In this document: piece by piece, positions 11,761 through 22,535 of the stretch | How positions within the stretch are numbered: position 1 is the first letter of the stretch | Layout of the letters: each line of letters opens with the position of its first letter | Assembly (NCBI RefSeq): GCF_016097555.1 | Contig: NC_054699.1 | Coordinates: forward strand, 2,958,293-3,022,292 | From: Gigantopelta aegis | Taxonomy: Eukaryota; Mollusca; Gastropoda; Neomphalida; Peltospiridae | Reading direction: 5' to 3' | Length of the DNA stretch: 64,000 nt | The notes under the pieces: model-generated | Seen by the model: only the letters and a program-made list of their open reading frames with translations | The model's database searches: none | What the model was told of the DNA's origin: nothing | Translations under genes and position numbers: made by a program

Positions 11761-11914
11761 AAACCCATCTGGAAAACTATATGTCCATGTAGATTTATAC
11801 AGAAAGACAGGAAAGAAACCTGGTTGGACAGGTAAGGCACTGCAAAAAAGCTGTTTATTGGTGCATGTATCTTAGCAAATCTTAAATTACACCTATTTGA
11901 ACATAATTTGAGGC

Positions 11915-12030
11915 CACATAATAAAAACAAAACAGACCATACATATAAGGATGTTACAGGTTTCAAATCCTCTCAAACTGGTCATTGAATTTCACGTACT
12001 TTGACCAATTTTAAACAGCAATATTTGACA
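11915..12030. repeat. Dispersed repeat, copy 1
   Basis: The words AATAAAAACAAAACAGACCAT, TTTCAAATCCTCTCAAACTGG and GTACTTTGACCAATTTTAAACAG recur in the same order at 22415-22535. Confidence 0.65.
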
Positions 12031-12063
12031 GAAAGAAAGACAGATAGAGAAAAAAATGGGGAT

Positions 12064-12065
<2 letters not shown>

Positions 12066-12131
<66 letters not shown>

Positions 12132-12140
12132 TAGAGAGAG
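12066..12140. repeat. GA microsatellite
   Basis: An almost pure (GA)n run of about 60 bp with a few interruptions at its right end. Confidence 0.95.
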
Positions 12141-12149
12141 GTGAGAAGT

Positions 12150-12390
12150 TTTTGTTTAACGACACCACTAGAGCACACTGATTTATTGATTAGATGTCAA
12201 ACATTTGGTAATTCTGACAAATATAGTCTTAGAGAGGAAACCCACTATATTTTTTCCATTAGTAGCAAAGGATCTTTTATCAACACCATCCCAGACATAG
12301 CCCAATGGGTCCATCAAGGAGCATCAATCCTAGACCGACCGCGCATCTGGTGACCAGTTTACCCCTGGTTTACATCCCGCCTTCTAGAGA
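12150..12390 (-). mobile_element. SINE, tail type B
   Basis: Reverse copy from TTTGTTTAACGACACCACTAGAGCACACTG to CCCCTGGTTTACATCCCGCC, with a shortened middle. Confidence 0.8.
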
Positions 12391-13149
12391 CAGCAACCCC
12401 ATAATTAAAACAATTATGAATAATTAGTTAAAGTACCATGTGAGACATTCTGCACCTGCGAAAATCCAAGAAAATCTCTGGATGTTATGGCAGCCTGTTA
12501 ATCAATAGAACGTAGCCTACTAATCAGTGGAATCTAGTCTGCAGAGTCTTGTACATGACTTTCAGGTAGCTAAGCAAGTACAGGCAACAGAAAACAAATT
12601 TTAATACAAGTGTGAAACCGAACACGATAATCTGTTTTAAATGTTTAAATATTCAAAATATTCTAAACACTGCAGCTTTAATCAAATCTTGCCTGAACAA
12701 AAAACATGCACTGAAGGCATCACCACATGATATACTAGTGCTTCATACGACAATAGCCGATTAACAAGACAACATTTCAATGCATCACTTGCTATGCTAT
12801 CAGTTATTTTCATGCCCATTTTCCTACAACTACATGGCACTTGTATTATGTGGCGCTGCCTTTAGCAGTCTGTATAGACTCTGTTTTAAAAAATAATCTT
12901 GTCTGGTTCTTTAAAACTTTAGGGGCAGTGACCTATCAAATGCTGTGGAAAATGGAATGTCCTGACACAATTTAATGTTTTTGTTTCTATGTTACATGAT
13001 TGTGCCATCTTTTAAAAAACACACCAAAACACAACAAAAAACAAAACAAAAACCAACAAAAAAATTGGCTCAAAATTTACCAGGAAGTTTTCCAAGTTGA
13101 GGATAGGGTACTGCACCCCTGCCTTGAATACACTCCTGTTACCATTTGC
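12391..13149. other. Intronic non-coding stretch
   Basis: Nothing recognised apart from low-complexity A-rich runs near 13020-13060. Confidence 0.45.
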
Positions 13150-13280
13150 AGGGTTCGACAAATCGACTAGCCCTCGGTTCCGGCTAGTAAAAATTATCAT
13201 CTGTATTACTATAATACATATAGAGTACTAGCCAAAGCTTCTGTGAAGGCTAATGACTATCTCAAACATTTGTCAAACAC
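13150..13280. repeat. Dispersed repeat, copy 1
   Basis: Begins GGGTTCGACAAATCGACTAG, continues GTATTACTATAATACAT and ends CTCAAACATTTGTCAAA. The same order is found at 22033-22165. Confidence 0.7.
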
Positions 13281-13673
13281 AATTTTGTAATCATCTACTC
13301 ACCCTTGGTTTAAAGTTAAACAACATTTATTGTCGTTCTCTTTGCGGTTTGAGCCTCTCCCTACATTTAACAATAGGAATATTTTACAAGCAATAAAATA
13401 AAACATAAATTGTTTCAAATTTACTAACAAAGAGGGGAAATAGAAGGAAGGAAAGGTAAAGAAGTTATTATTACCTTTAAGCATTTTACTTTATTTGGAA
13501 TTAGATGTCAGAGGAGACAGAGAATGTGACTGGTTAATTAAAATTATTTAGAATTAGATGTCAGAAGAGAGAGAATGCGACTAGTTAACTGATCTCAAAA
13601 GTTTTATATTTATAATGAAGTTCTGGACAGATTTGACTAAGCATTATTTTCTAGGAGAGTAAGGTTTACTCAC

Positions 13674-14290
13674 CCTTCTGATTCTTGGTGCAGCTTGCCT
13701 ATTTTGGGTTCTTTGGGTGACTTCTCCCCTTCCATCCTCAACAGCGGACCCATCCCTTCGCCCGTGTGTTTGGCAGCCACCTCGCTCCCGGCCTGGTCCA
13801 GCTTCACTGGGGGCGGCGTCAACGGCGCTGCGTTCGTGTTGCTGATCAGGTTGTTCACCGTCCCACGATTCCTCTCGGCATATTCCTCCGCCTCTGACCC
13901 CTTCACCTTCGGGGCGGGCTGTTCCTCCACCGCCAAACTCCCGTAGTTGTCGATCAGGTTCTTCATCTCGCCCCCTTTGTTGTTGTCCGCGATCTCGGCC
14001 GCGTCCGACGTCACGCCCCGGGGGTGGAGCTGTCTTTCGGGGACAGGGTCAGGGTAACCTCCTATGATGTCAGTCATCGAGCCTTTGTTCGTTTCAGCGA
14101 TCTGTTTCGCCTCCTCCGACCTGACCCGAGCGCCAGGTCGCGGGGAGTTGTAGTTGTTGATGTTGTCAGAGTAGTCGAACCACCTCTCCATGCCGCCACG
14201 GTTTCGTTCCGCATAGCTCAGGGCCTCGGGTTTCACACGGGGGTGGGGACGGGGGGAGGGCACGTATTCAGCATCTCCATTCACAGACAT
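13674..14290 (-). CDS. Repeat protein 1, exon 1 (N-terminus)
   Basis: First coding exon of a minus-strand gene; its protein continues in 7607-7443 and 6550-6388, for 314 residues in all. The ATG at 14290-14288 has CCGCC just before it, no upstream acceptor adjoins it, and the frame is open to a donor GTGAGT after 13674. The 205 residues here hold five degenerate repeats of ~37 residues: PRVKPEALSYAERNRGGM (residues ~14-31), ARVRSEEAKQIAETNKGSM, SDAAEIADNNKGGEM, GSEAEEYAERNRGTV and a diverged GSEVAAKHTGEGM. Each ends in a short hydrophobic block such as MKNLIDNYG. The protein is rich in Pro, Glu, Lys, Asn and Gly, with no signal peptide or membrane segment, so it is probably cytosolic and largely disordered. 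GC content is clearly higher than the flanks. A paralog lies at 33474-34445. I do not recognise the family and assign no function. Confidence 0.88.
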
Positions 14291-14403
14291 GGCGGATGAA
14301 GTGATGTAGCGTTTTTTACAGTGTTGGAAAATAAGATTATCTCGGGAGTTATTTATTGTGGAAAATCAACCATGTCCCTCTACTGTCTTCTGTGTTTACA
14401 ATA

Positions 14404-14525
14404 CAGTCACCTGGAAGTAGAGAGAATATACATACAAGACTGTGTAATTTGTAAACATATTATTAGTCACCTGGAAGTAGAGAGAATATACATACAAGAC
14501 TGTGTAATTTGTAAACATATTATTA
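14404..14525. repeat. Exact ~60-bp tandem duplication
   Basis: Two identical copies run in tandem, each AGTCACCTGGAAGTAGAGAG through GTAAACATATTATT. They lie 110-240 bp upstream of the start codon of repeat protein 1, within its likely promoter or 5' region. The lack of differences implies a recent event or strong homogenisation. Confidence 0.9.
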
Positions 14526-15235
14526 TTTACAGGTACAAAAAACAGGACAATGTTAGAGCCTCATTTGAATCAAGTGCATATATCAGAGACTGATAAAATT
14601 GTAGCTTGTATTTATACCAGTACACATATATATACGTACAGTACAATAATATGTCAACGAGCAACTCAAACTTGGTTTCTCCATGTCAGTAATTAATTAG
14701 TTTCACAACCCGAGCAGCAAACAGTGACAGGCTATGAAAGTTTTTGGGATGGGTACTGGGCTTGTAAAAATTTTGAAACATCAATAAAAATTAAAATATC
14801 CCACCCCTACCAGCTGTACATGTATGTCGCATGTCACTTGACCTCAACTGAATCAAATTACTGAAATAAAATACAGTGCATAATGTACTGTAAAAGCTTA
14901 CTAAAAAAAACAACTATCCTATATAGAAACTACATGTATGTATATGACATCTGAATAGTGACATACATTAAAAACCGGTTTATGGGTAATAAAAGACAAT
15001 ATCAAATGTTTAGGAAGCGTGGGAAATACTTCTAATTCATTTCTACAGGTGAAAACCAAAAGTATGTACTGTACATGGTGTGTTTAGCATAGACTATCAG
15101 GAGTTTACTACCTGTATACGGTACATGTATCTTTGCGGCTGTATGAGAAAAGTAAGTGACTGCATCTACTTAATACAATGAACATAAAAGGTAGGTGGCT
15201 CTGACAGCCTTACACTGTAATTAAAAACTCACTGG
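14526..15235. other. Non-coding stretch upstream of repeat protein 1
   Basis: No gene and no clear promoter motif that I would defend. AT-rich with several ACATGTA words. Confidence 0.4.
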
Positions 15236-15237
15236 CT

Positions 15238-15610
15238 GGGGGGAGCGAGACGTAGCCCAGTGGCACAGCGTTCGCTCGATGCTCGGTCGGTGTGAGATTG
15301 ATCCCCGTCGGTGTGCCCATTTCTCGTTCCAGCCAGATGTTTTATTTAACGACACACTCAACCCATTTTATTTACAGACATATGGTTAAGGACCACACAG
15401 ATATTGAGAGAGGAAACCCACTGTCACCACTTCATGGGCTACTCTTTTCGATTAACAGCAAGGGATCTTTTATATGCACCATCCCAGACAGGGTAGTACA
15501 TACCACAGCCTTTGATATACCAGTCGTGGTGCACTGACTGGAACGAGAAATAGCCCAATGGGCCCACAGACGGGGATCGATCCCAGACTGACTGCGCATC
15601 AAACGAGCAT
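15238..15610 (-). mobile_element. SINE pair: forward head fused to reverse type-A copy
   Basis: A forward tRNA-related head (15238-15336: GACGTAGCCCAGTGGCACAG, then GGTCGGTGTGAGATTGATCC) ends abruptly in the middle. It is followed at once by a near full-length reverse copy with the type-A tail (GTTTTATTTAACGACACACTC, ATGGTTAAGGACCACACAG). That copy runs back to its own head near 15600. This gives a head-to-head-like inverted arrangement whose arms could pair in RNA. Confidence 0.8.
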
Positions 15611-15887
15611 AGCAAATAAAGAACATTAAACAAGTTCCTGTGAGAGCCCACTTATATTACCAGTTTGTTTTCAGTCATACACCAAGAGCAATACACGTAC
15701 ACACATATAAAAAAGTCTTCTGGGGGTATGAGAAGAACTAGTATATATTCTCTTTAGTACATTGCACATCAATGAACATAACTGAGACAGAATTAATTCC
15801 AGTATAACTGAACAAGACATGGAAATGCTCAGACCTAAGACCGGGGAAGATGACATTACTTACTGAAATGACGTCATGTGATCCAGG
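15611..15887. other. Non-coding stretch
   Basis: Nothing recognised. Confidence 0.4.
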
Positions 15888-16065
15888 TTTCTGCCAGAGG
15901 TTAAAACAGGTAGAGTGTCATATATATCAAAAAAAAATTGCAGAATTTTTTTTGGAAGTTAACCTTTTGACAAAATTACTCTTATCATTACTGTATGATT
16001 TTCTTAACCCTAACCTTAAACTTAACCAATTTTCATTCTGGACAGTAATTTGTAGTCCCCTTTAG
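15888..16065. repeat. Partial copy of GTTTCTGCCAGA MITE
   Basis: Starts GTTTCTGCCAGAGGTTAAAA and shares AAGTTAACCTTTTGACAAAA, TTACTGTATGATTTTCTTAA and CCTAACCTTAAACTTAA with the fuller copy at 48196-48440, in reverse orientation relative to it. Confidence 0.6.
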
Positions 16066-16289
16066 CATGTCAATTGATATGGTATCAATATAGTAATAAC
16101 TAATATCTTAAATAGCTCCCCATAATGTAAATTAGGGAGCAAGTAATCACTCCCTTCTGTTTTGTTCACAGCAAGATCTGAATAGATATTTTATTAAATT
16201 ATGTGGCCAACATTAATGATAAGAATTGACAGCTGATACAAATATGAATCGAAAGAACCATGTGCACACTTTTTGCATTATGATCTAAG

Positions 16290-16500
16290 GTTTGTTTGTT
16301 TTTTAACAATTATTGGATGTCAAACATTTGGTAATTTTGAGTCTTAGAGAGGAAACCCGCTACGTTTCCATTAGAAATGATCTTTTATATGCATCATCCC
16401 ACAAACAGGATAGCACATACCAGCCTTTGGCTTGCTGAAACTAGATATAGCTCATTGGGCCCACTGACGGGGGTCGATCCTAGACCAAGTGATTTAACAA
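16290..16500 (-). mobile_element. SINE, tail type B
   Basis: Reverse copy with TTGGATGTCAAACATTTGG, GTCTTAGAGAGGAAACCCGC, GATCTTTTATATGCATCATC and head sequence GACGGGGGTCGATCCTAGACC. Confidence 0.75.
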
Positions 16501-16504
16501 TGGG

Positions 16505-16738
16505 CTATTTCCCACCCCCGCAGCATGATCTATACAGAGATATACTGTGTGTCATTGAAGTCGCAGCATGGTCTATACAGAGATATACTGGGTGTCATTG
16601 AAGTCGCAGCATGGTCTATACAGTTATACTATGTGTCATTGAAGTCGCAGCATGGTCTATACTGAGATATACTGTGTGTCATTGAAGTCGCAGCATGGTC
16701 TATACAGAGATATACTGTGTGTCATTGAAGTCGATCAG
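16505..16738. repeat. Minisatellite, ~43-bp unit, five copies
   Basis: The unit GCATGGTCTATACAGAGATA followed by TACTGTGTGTCATTGAAGTC repeats five times with few changes. Confidence 0.92.
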
Positions 16739-17100
16739 CCATGACCTCTCAAAACATTAATCCCACATTGTGGGAGATGAGTAACAAAGATCTGTTCTGT
16801 TCTGGGCAGACAGCCCATACAGTGTTAAAAGTGTGTGCTAAGGATAGCATACTTAATTAGATGTAGAAAATATATAACCACAAAGATCAAGTTAGAACCA
16901 AAAATAATATATATACAAACACACACACACATGGCTTTGTATATATCATGAAAGAGCTATGAGGCAAAAGGGAGATTCATTTATGACTATCGCAAACATT
17001 TAAATTTTAAAATAGCTATTACAAAACAACATACATGTAGCCTTTGGGGAATACTGCTGAATAGCGGAATGTTGCTATGCAAGTAATAAAAAACAATTTA
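16739..17100. other. Non-coding stretch
   Basis: Nothing recognised apart from a short CA run near 16918-16932. Confidence 0.4.
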
Positions 17101-17266
17101 TATGTACGGTATGTGTACATTTACGGTATGTGTACATTTATAGCGGTATGTGTACATTTATAGCGGTATGTGTACATTTATAGCGGTATGTGTACATTTA
17201 TAGCGGTATGTGTACATTTATAGCGGTATGTGTACATTTATAGCGGTATGTGTACATTTATAGCGT
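17101..17266. repeat. Minisatellite, 20-bp unit, about eight copies
   Basis: The unit CGGTATGTGTACATTTATAG is repeated almost without change, the first two copies being shorter. Confidence 0.95.
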
Positions 17267-17289
17267 GGGATTCAACTCACTTAGTAAAG

Positions 17290-17588
17290 GAAGGAAGGAA
17301 ATGTTTTATTTAATGACGCACTCAACACATTTTATTTACAGTTATATGGCATCGGACATATGGTTAAGGACCACACAGATATGGAGAGGAAACCTGATGT
17401 TGCCACTTCATGGGCTACTCTTTTTGATTAGCAGCAAGGGATCTTTTATATGCAACATCCCACAGACAGGTTAGTTCATACCACAGCCTTTGTTACACCA
17501 GTTGTGGAGCACTGACTGGAACGAGAAATAGCCCTAGACTGACCGCGCATCAGACGAGCGCTGTACCACTGAGCTACGTCCTGCCCCT
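17290..17588 (-). mobile_element. SINE, tail type A, near full length
   Basis: Reverse copy from GGAAATGTTTTATTTAATGACG through ATGGTTAAGGACCACACAG and CTTTTATATGCAACATCCC to the head GCGCTGTACCACTGAGCTAC-GTCCTGCCCC. The next SINE starts immediately in the opposite direction. Confidence 0.9.
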
Positions 17589-17590
17589 CG

Positions 17591-18020
17591 CTCAGTAAAG
17601 TACTTGCCTGAGGTGTGTGCATAATAGGATCAAATCACCTCAGTGGGTTCATTCTGTTATTGGGTCGTTTCAGCCAGTGCACAACTGGTATATCAGAGGC
17701 AGTGGTATGTGTTATCCTGTAACAGTTTGATCATTTACCATAATACTTTTATTCATAATATAACAATGTCAATATACAGTTTTCCCCATTGGGTTATTTC
17801 TCATTCAAGGCAGTGCACCATGACTGATATATGGCAGTGGTATGTGCTCTCCTGTCTGTGGGATTTGGTGCATATAAAAGATCCCTTGCTACTAATGGAA
17901 AAGTGTAGCAGGTTTCCTCTCTAAGACTATATGTCAAAATTACCAAATGTTTAACATCCAATAGCCGATGATTAATAAATCAATGTGCTCTAGTGGTGTT
18001 ATTAAACAAAATAAACTTAA
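17591..18020 (+). mobile_element. SINE, tail type B, with duplicated middle
   Basis: Forward copy that reads head, middle (to GTGGTATGTGTTATCCTGT), about 70 bp of unrelated AT-rich DNA, then head-proximal sequence again (CCATTGGGTTATTTCTCATTC) and a full middle and B tail ending GTGGTGTTATTAAACAAAAT. It may be two copies or one copy with an insertion and duplication. Confidence 0.75.
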
Positions 18021-18034
18021 CTTTTTTTTTTTTC

Positions 18035-18215
18035 CTGCCCTAACCAGAGCCCCATGACTGGAATACCAAAAGCCATGGTATGTGCTGTCCTGTAGGAAAG
18101 TGTATATATCCCTTGCTGCTAATATGTAGTGAGTTTCCTCTAAGACTAAATGTTTGACAGGTGTCCATTAGCAGATAATGTGCTCTAGTGGTGTCACTAA
18201 ACAAACACAACTGTA
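18035..18215 (+). mobile_element. SINE, tail type B, fragment
   Basis: Forward fragment: CATGACTGGAATACCAAAAGCC, GGTATGTGCTGTCCTGT, CTTGCTGCTAAT and TGTGCTCTAGTGGTGTCACTAAAC. Confidence 0.7.
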
Positions 18216-18780
18216 TATTTATATTTATTTATATGTAAATGATAGCAGCCAAACAAATACACCACATGATATACATCATCTGTTTACACTGTACTTACAA
18301 ATGTAACTCCTAACTACTGTACTATTCTAAGACGTGTACATTATGTTAGTTGACATGGAAACGTAGCCATGATCCTGTGGATACTTGTACCATACATACG
18401 CATACATGCAGACATCGTACATACAGGTATCGACTGAAACTATAGACATCGTACACAGAGGCATTGACTGAAACTATAGAGGCAAGTCGATGATTAGATT
18501 AGATCCTATACGCACACACACACACACAAAGCACCCACTTTACATTCCCTGACGGCTCCTAATTTACACTGGCTGTGGTTCAAAGTACTTCCTTCACCAC
18601 TTGAAAAAGTCATGTATCTGAATGTTGAGACTAAGCCAAATCCAGGTAAAGCATGTATAAACTGTACTGTGTTCGGCATAGAGATACACACATGTACCTG
18701 TACCTGCATACAGTAAACCATTTAACGTACATGTACTGAAAAGGTTAAACGTTTATTTTGTTCAACACCACCACTAAAAA
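18216..18780. other. Non-coding stretch
   Basis: No gene. A short duplication (ACATCGTACATACAGGTATCGAC / ACATCGTACACAGAGGCATTGAC) near 18410-18480 and a CA run at 18513-18528 are the only features. Confidence 0.4.
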
Positions 18781-18784
18781 AAAA

Positions 18785-19010
18785 GAGTTTGTTTTGTTTA
18801 TCAACACCACTAGAGCACACTGATTTGTTAATCATCGTCTATTGGATGTCAAACAATTAGTAATTTTGAAATACAGTCTTGAAGTCGATATCTGCTGCAT
18901 TTTTCCATTAGTAACCAGGGATATTTTATATCTCCAACAGGCAGGATAGAACATACCACAGCCTTTGATATACCAGTCGTGGATAAATGAGATATAGCCC
19001 AATGGGTAAA
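18785..19010 (-). mobile_element. SINE, tail type B
   Basis: Reverse copy from GTTTGTTTTGTTTATCAACACC to GAGATATAGCCCAATGGG; the tRNA-related head is missing. Confidence 0.75.
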
Positions 19011-19084
19011 TCAATGTGGTCTAGTTTAATTTTTTGGAACATTTTAATTGTTTATATTTATGCTGCTACCTCTCCACCAAAGAG

Positions 19085-19245
19085 GTAATTAGAGAGGAAA
19101 ACTGCCACCACCTCTCCACGGGCTACTCAATTCGATTAGCACCAAGGGATCTGTTATATATACACCATCCAAGACAGGATAATACATACCATGACATTAG
19201 TTGTGCAGCACTGGCTCGGTCAAGAAATAGCCCAAGGATGAATAC
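19085..19245 (-). mobile_element. SINE, tail type A, fragment
   Basis: Reverse fragment with TTAGAGAGGAAAACTGCCACC, CACGGGCTACTCAATTCGATTAGC, GATCTGTTATATATACACC and CAAGAAATAGCCCAA. Confidence 0.65.
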
Positions 19246-20041
19246 ATAAAGTGGATGGATGGATGAATGAAAGAATGGACGAATGAATGGATGATGGATG
19301 GTTTAACGACATTACAGTATTATACCTCCCCACGGAGCCGGTATTGTGATGTGAACCTAGCACCTACCAGCCTTAAGGCAGATGGCTTAACCCCTACACA
19401 ACTGAAGCCAGACCAACAGATCCATCTACAAAATGTATATATATATATATATATATCTATATTTGTACCTACAATCTTTCAACATGCATATACATATATG
19501 CACACACACACAAACGCCACAGAGAATTATGAATGGCAGTAGCGATATTACTCATTTAACATGACTAAATCCTGCGACCATGTAACACACACTGGGAAGA
19601 TTTACGGGTTCAGTAATTCTTTTAATGTCGCTTATCCGTCCACAATGCCATGCTTGTATACTTGACTGTGTTAATAACACAATAGCACGGTCCACTCCGT
19701 CACACCATACGGGTCCATTCTGTCACACATGACAACCTATCTTTAATCACCGAGAGCAACCCTTTAAGAGCTAACACTATTCGTGTCATGAATAAATCAT
19801 TTTTATTATTATTCTCCACACTGCTAAGTCATTAACTTTTTCAATTTCTAATACTGTGTGGATTCACAATGAAGGTTTAAGGGGAAGTATGAAATATATT
19901 AATATAATGTCAATATAATATGAAATGTTATATGGCAGTGGTATGTGCTATCCTGTCTGTGGGATTTGGTGTCAATATATTATGAAATGTATTCACCAGC
20001 TATCAATATATTACGAAATATATTCACCAGATGTCAAAATA
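19246..20041. other. Non-coding stretch with possible second tRNA-derived head
   Basis: At 19300-19420 a stretch (GGAGCCGGTATTGTGATGTG, then AACCTAGCACCTACCAGCC) resembles the reverse head seen at 32700-32820, hinting at a second SINE family. A TA run lies at 19439-19456. At 19930-19970 a forward SINE scrap reads GGCAGTGGTATGTGCTATCC. Confidence 0.4.
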
Positions 20042-20214
20042 AAGTGAAACCTCTCAAAACCACTCTGTAAACTGGCGTTTTCCCTCAAAACTGAACTTTT
20101 TAATAGTCCCTTTTTAAATACCAGTTCAGAACAGAACCTCTTAAAACTGGATACCCTTGAAATCCAGACATTTTACTTTGTCAAGATGGTGTCCTGTTTA
20201 CAGGGGTTTTACTG
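20042..20214 (-). mobile_element. pogo/Tigger-like MITE, diverged
   Basis: Ends AAGTGAAACCTCTCAAAAC and GGGGTTTTACTG. Relative to the copy at 58821-58988 it reads in reverse: AGAACCTCTTAAAACTGGATACC is the counterpart of the GAGGTATC/AAGAGGTT block. Confidence 0.6.
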
Positions 20215-20708
20215 TGTTATGAAATATATTCACCAATTATCAATAACTTATTAAACATATCTGAATACTAAATTTTAATATATTACCATATATTATGTAA
20301 CATATTCATCATGTCCAGGCTTTTGAGAATTGAATATTTGTGTAAACCATTTATATCGGTTATGGAAAAATAAATTAAGCAAACCATTTCATGTTTGCAT
20401 AACCCATCATGACTATGCAAATGGTATCCTAAATGTACTGCACAAACTAATATTGGGTTATGCAAAAACTAGGCTTGCATGGGTGACGTGTGAATGAAAC
20501 TATCATTCTTGCAATTTTGAGAGGTCTGGTGTCACGAGCGACATGTATGTCAATTTTTAATATCAATATACCCAGTGCTATGAAATAGATCTAACAAATT
20601 TCAATATATTATATACTTTTAAAATATTAAAGCTGCAATCTCAAGTGTATTTTTTATCATTCAATAATTTATAATAGATAATCCACATTAATTTTGATAC
20701 TTGCACAC
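20215..20708. other. Non-coding stretch
   Basis: Repeated short words (TATTACGAAATATATTCACCA) around 19960-20240, otherwise nothing recognised. Confidence 0.4.
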
Positions 20709-20818
20709 CAGGTGCCTAATTCACTAAACTCTCGCAATTTGCGATCTCGCAAGACTTGCAAAGAGGATGCTTTGTTGTCTAGCAGAGCCTAAGAGACCGT
20801 TTTGAATTAAGACCCTTG
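20709..20818. mobile_element. MITE with CCTAATTCACTAAACT ends
   Basis: Contains GTGCCTAATTCACTAAACTC, TTGCGATCTCGCAAGACTTG and GGATGCTTTGTTGTCTAGCAG. The same order is seen at 50893-51010, and related ends at 40402-40507 and 43789-46061. Confidence 0.7.
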
Positions 20819-20924
20819 GACTTTCCCACAGAAACTGGCCAGAATGGGAAAAACATTCAGACACGATAATTAAATCATGACTGAAACACTGATTCACTTA
20901 ATACAATGAGTCAAGTTAAAGCAA

Positions 20925-21090
20925 TGCATGTCCCCTGGCAACCAGATCCATCAAATTTTCATATCTCATAAGTTCAAGGGCCATAACTCTGTCAAAAATG
21001 GGCAATTTCTCCATAAAAGTCCAACTCGATCTTTACTACTATGGTAGATATGATTATCAATATCTCGAGGCATTGTGGAAAAAAAAAGTT
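20925..21090. repeat. Dispersed GGCCATAACTCTG repeat, single copy
   Basis: Shares ATATCTCATAAGTTCAAGGG, CCATAACTCTGTCAAAAATGG and AATATCTCGAGGCATTGTGG with the tandem copies at 11320-11760. Confidence 0.7.
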
Positions 21091-21164
21091 AAGAAAACTT
21101 TGAGGACAGAGAGACTTGTAAACAGACTGATGAACAAACACAAAATCTGTAGAAAGTTTAAAAT

Positions 21165-21630
21165 TTGTTTTGTTTAATGACACCACTAGAGCACATTGAT
21201 TTATTAATCATCAGATATTATGTCAAACATTTGGTAATTCAGACACAGTCTTTGACGGAAACACGATATATTTTTCCATTAGTCGTAATGGATATTTTAT
21301 ATGCATTTTCCCACAGAAAGGATAGCAAACACTGTGGCCTTTGATATACTAGTCACAGGACAAACCCCCTCCCCTCAAAAAAAAACAATCAGTGTTCCAG
21401 TAGCAGCAAGAGATCTTTTATATGCACTTTGCCACAGAATATCATAGTTTTTGATATACCAGTCGTGGAGCGCATTGGTGGTGGTGGTGGTGGTGGTGGG
21501 GGGGGGGGGGGGGGGGGGGGGTTGGGGAGAGAGAAACAATCAGAGAATGGGTCCTGGCTCCACTGAGGTGATTTGATGTTATGACATACGCACCACAGGC
21601 GAGCACTCTACCCACTGAGCTATTTGTCAG
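21165..21630 (-). mobile_element. SINE, tail type B, composite with G-rich tract
   Basis: A reverse copy (TTGTTTTGTTTAATGACACC to GGCCTTTGATATACTAGTCAC) is followed by a second reverse middle (AGTAGCAGCAAGAGATCTTTT, then TTTTTGATATACCAGTCGTGG). It is then cut by a (GGT)n and G homopolymer tract at about 21477-21521. Head-like sequence (GGCTCCACTGAGGTGATTTG, then GAGCACTCTACCCACTGAGC) resumes up to 21630. Confidence 0.7.
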
Positions 21631-22030
21631 CTGTACCGGTAAGTTTATTTATTTTGGAACCAATTGACATAAAATCTAAGAAATACATAATAAATATTAT
21701 GTAGATTACAAATCAATATTACATGCACATGTACATGAGTCAGGTTTAATAATGTCAACATGTATAATTCTCCTACGCATTTCTAAACCAATATTGATTA
21801 TTCTGTGAGTGTGATTCACACTCGACATTTTGAAAATGTGTGAATTTTTTCACTCTTCTACATAATGCGAAAACAACGCACAGCTCTTTACCCTGTGTTT
21901 TAATTAATCATTGGAATTTTTATATTGAGATTGAACATCAATTCATTCATATATGGTCTGACAACCAAAAGCCTATATATTTTTGTGTTAGGGTGTTGTT
22001 AAACATTCATTCAGATTTAAAAACAAAAGT
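21631..22030. other. Non-coding stretch
   Basis: Nothing recognised apart from a small hairpin (GAGTGTGATTCACACTC) near 21806. Confidence 0.4.
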
Positions 22031-22032
22031 TT

Positions 22033-22165
22033 TAGGGTTCGACAAATTCACTAGACTTTGGTCGTGACTAGTGAAAATTATCACCTGTATTACTATAATA
22101 CATAGGGCACTTGCTAGAGCTGTTGTGAGGGTTAGTGACTTTCTCAAACAGTTGTCAAAAATTAA
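22033..22165. repeat. Dispersed repeat, copy 2
   Basis: GGGTTCGACAAATTCACTAG, GTATTACTATAATACATAGG and TTTCTCAAACAGTTGTCAAA match the copy at 13150-13280 in the same orientation. Confidence 0.7.
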
Positions 22166-22186
22166 TGTAAAGTTCACTAAACAACT

Positions 22187-22295
22187 GGGCCCCGTTTCAC
22201 GAAGTGATCTTAGCCCTAAGATTACCTTAAGCGCATAGCTACCCTATGCACTTAAGTTGATCTTAGGGCTAAGATCGTTTAGTGGAACGGGGCCC
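22187..22295. mobile_element. Palindromic MITE, GGGCCCCGTTTCAC ends
   Basis: The left arm GGGCCCCGTTTCACGAAGTG and CTTAGCCCTAAGATTACCTT is matched by a right arm TTGATCTTAGGGCTAAGATC and GTGGAACGGGGCCC. Almost the whole 109 bp can fold on itself. Confidence 0.85.
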
Positions 22296-22414
22296 TGAAC
22301 TTGAATCACACAATTTTCAAAATAAGTCATTACATAACAAAATACATGTAGCTGATAAATTAAAATCATAGATCTCCAAACAGGCTTTCTGACAGAAAAT
22401 AATTCAAAGGTACG

Positions 22415-22535
22415 TAATAAAAACAAAACAGATCATATATGCCAGTGCCACTACTAGGTGGTTATGGGTTTGAAACCTTTTCAAATTGGACACTGCATTC
22501 CATGTACTTTGACCAATTTTAAACAGTACTTCTCG
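22415..22535. repeat. Dispersed repeat, copy 2
   Basis: AATAAAAACAAAACAGATCAT and GTACTTTGACCAATTTTAAACAG match 11915-12030. A GTTTCTGCCAGA-related scrap (CTGGCAGAAACCCTGTC) follows at 22606-22622. Confidence 0.65.

Noticed and set aside
14024-14299. Plus-strand frames opposite exon 1 of repeat protein 1
   Set aside because: Antisense shadows; the minus-strand frame has repeat structure, splice signals and a paralog.
16505-17266. Regular repeats that might be a CRISPR-like array
   Set aside because: Units are contiguous without unique spacers; they are minisatellites in eukaryotic DNA.
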